DNA from: a virus
Direction: 5' to 3' (one strand)
Virus record (IMG/VR): IMGVR_UViG_3300009135_000008
Location: 1 to 37,441 of that record
Length of the DNA stretch: 37,441 nucleotides
Shown here: piece by piece, positions 37,313 through 37,441 of the stretch
Layout of the letters: every line of letters begins with the position of its first letter
Numbering within the stretch: position 1 is the first letter of the stretch
The notes under the pieces: model-generated
Databases searched by the model: none
The model's input: the letters and a program-made list of their open reading frames with translations, nothing else
What the model was told of the DNA's origin: nothing
Program-made: the position numbers and the translations under genes

Positions 37313-37441
37313 ATGTATGTTGATCTGATATCGTTCCAAAAACGGAACAACAAAGGGATGCCGCAAGGGTGGGAAAAAACATCATAGATTGGAGGGATAA
37401 TTTAAAAAACTGCATGGATCAGCAAAAGATAAATGCATCAC
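37313..37441 (+). CDS. Truncated divergent gene, possible phage repressor
   Basis: An open frame that runs off the right edge. It may start at ATG 37313 (AAAGG seven bases upstream) or ATG 37358. The visible protein ends GWEKTIIDWRDNLKNCMDQQKINAS. A short helix followed by DNLKNCMDQQKINAS looks like the first part of a C1-type helix-turn-helix. The gene is divergent from the replication operon, as expected for a repressor. Only 43 codons are visible, so another DNA-binding or recombinase family is possible. Confidence 0.4.
37333..37348. promoter_or_regulatory. Operator-like palindrome
   Basis: GTTCC-AAAAAC-GGAAC, a perfect 5-bp inverted repeat with a 6-base spacer, 94 bases upstream of the replication gene ATG. 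Its size and place between divergent genes suit a repressor operator. If the divergent gene starts at 37313 the site lies inside its coding region. Confidence 0.5.

Noticed and set aside
1-37441. A diversity-generating retroelement, toxin-antitoxin pair, integrase or lysis cassette
   Set aside because: No reverse transcriptase, template/variable repeat, tyrosine or serine recombinase core, endolysin or clear multi-helix holin was seen; the lysis and integration genes probably lie outside the window.

Overview
The window is part of a tailed-phage or prophage genome, most likely a temperate podovirus of a Gram-negative bacterium. A podovirus is suggested by a large portal, a Mu gpT-like major capsid protein, a beta-propeller tail-nozzle protein and internal (ejection-type) virion proteins, with no tail tube, tape measure or sheath. 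A Gram-negative host is suggested by a PagL-like lipid A deacylase and a small lipoprotein carried as cargo. No integrase, lysis cassette or DNA polymerase is visible. Both ends of the window cut through genes, so it is a fragment.

Layout from right to left, following minus-strand transcription. At 37.3-37.4 kb a truncated plus-strand gene (possibly the repressor) diverges from a leftward early operon, with a GTTCC-N6-GGAAC palindrome near its start. The early operon (37.2-33.2 kb) encodes a replisome-organiser-like protein, several zinc-ribbon proteins, a winged-helix-like protein, NinB-like and NinG recombination proteins, and a last gene in the position of a late antiterminator (Q). A good promoter follows immediately, then two intrinsic terminators in tandem, an arrangement like lambda pR'-tR'. 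Tail fibre or receptor-binding genes follow (32.9-30.0 kb).

A block of about a dozen small rightward genes (26.6-30.0 kb), nearly all unrecognised, has its own promoter with an overlapping inverted repeat and two copies of a hairpin leader. Left of a roughly 470-base intergenic region, a leftward run of small genes (25.7-21.7 kb) leads into an approximately 830-base region with no credible protein gene. That region has extensive complementary pairing, two plausible pseudoknots, T-loop-like motifs and an internal 80-base duplication with pairing-compatible changes. I read it as a large ornate non-coding RNA, most probably GOLLD-like.

Downstream are a YkgJ-family protein, terminase small and large subunits, portal, scaffold, decoration protein, capsid protein, carbohydrate-binding-type virion proteins, adaptor, nozzle, short tail proteins and ejection proteins. 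A two-gene cargo cassette on the plus strand (lipoprotein and PagL-like enzyme) interrupts this operon.

The main anomalies are the large structured RNA with its duplicated module, an in-frame TAA at codon 200 of the otherwise intact major capsid gene, and the unexplained rightward accessory block. All family assignments were made by reading the sequence; no database search was run.
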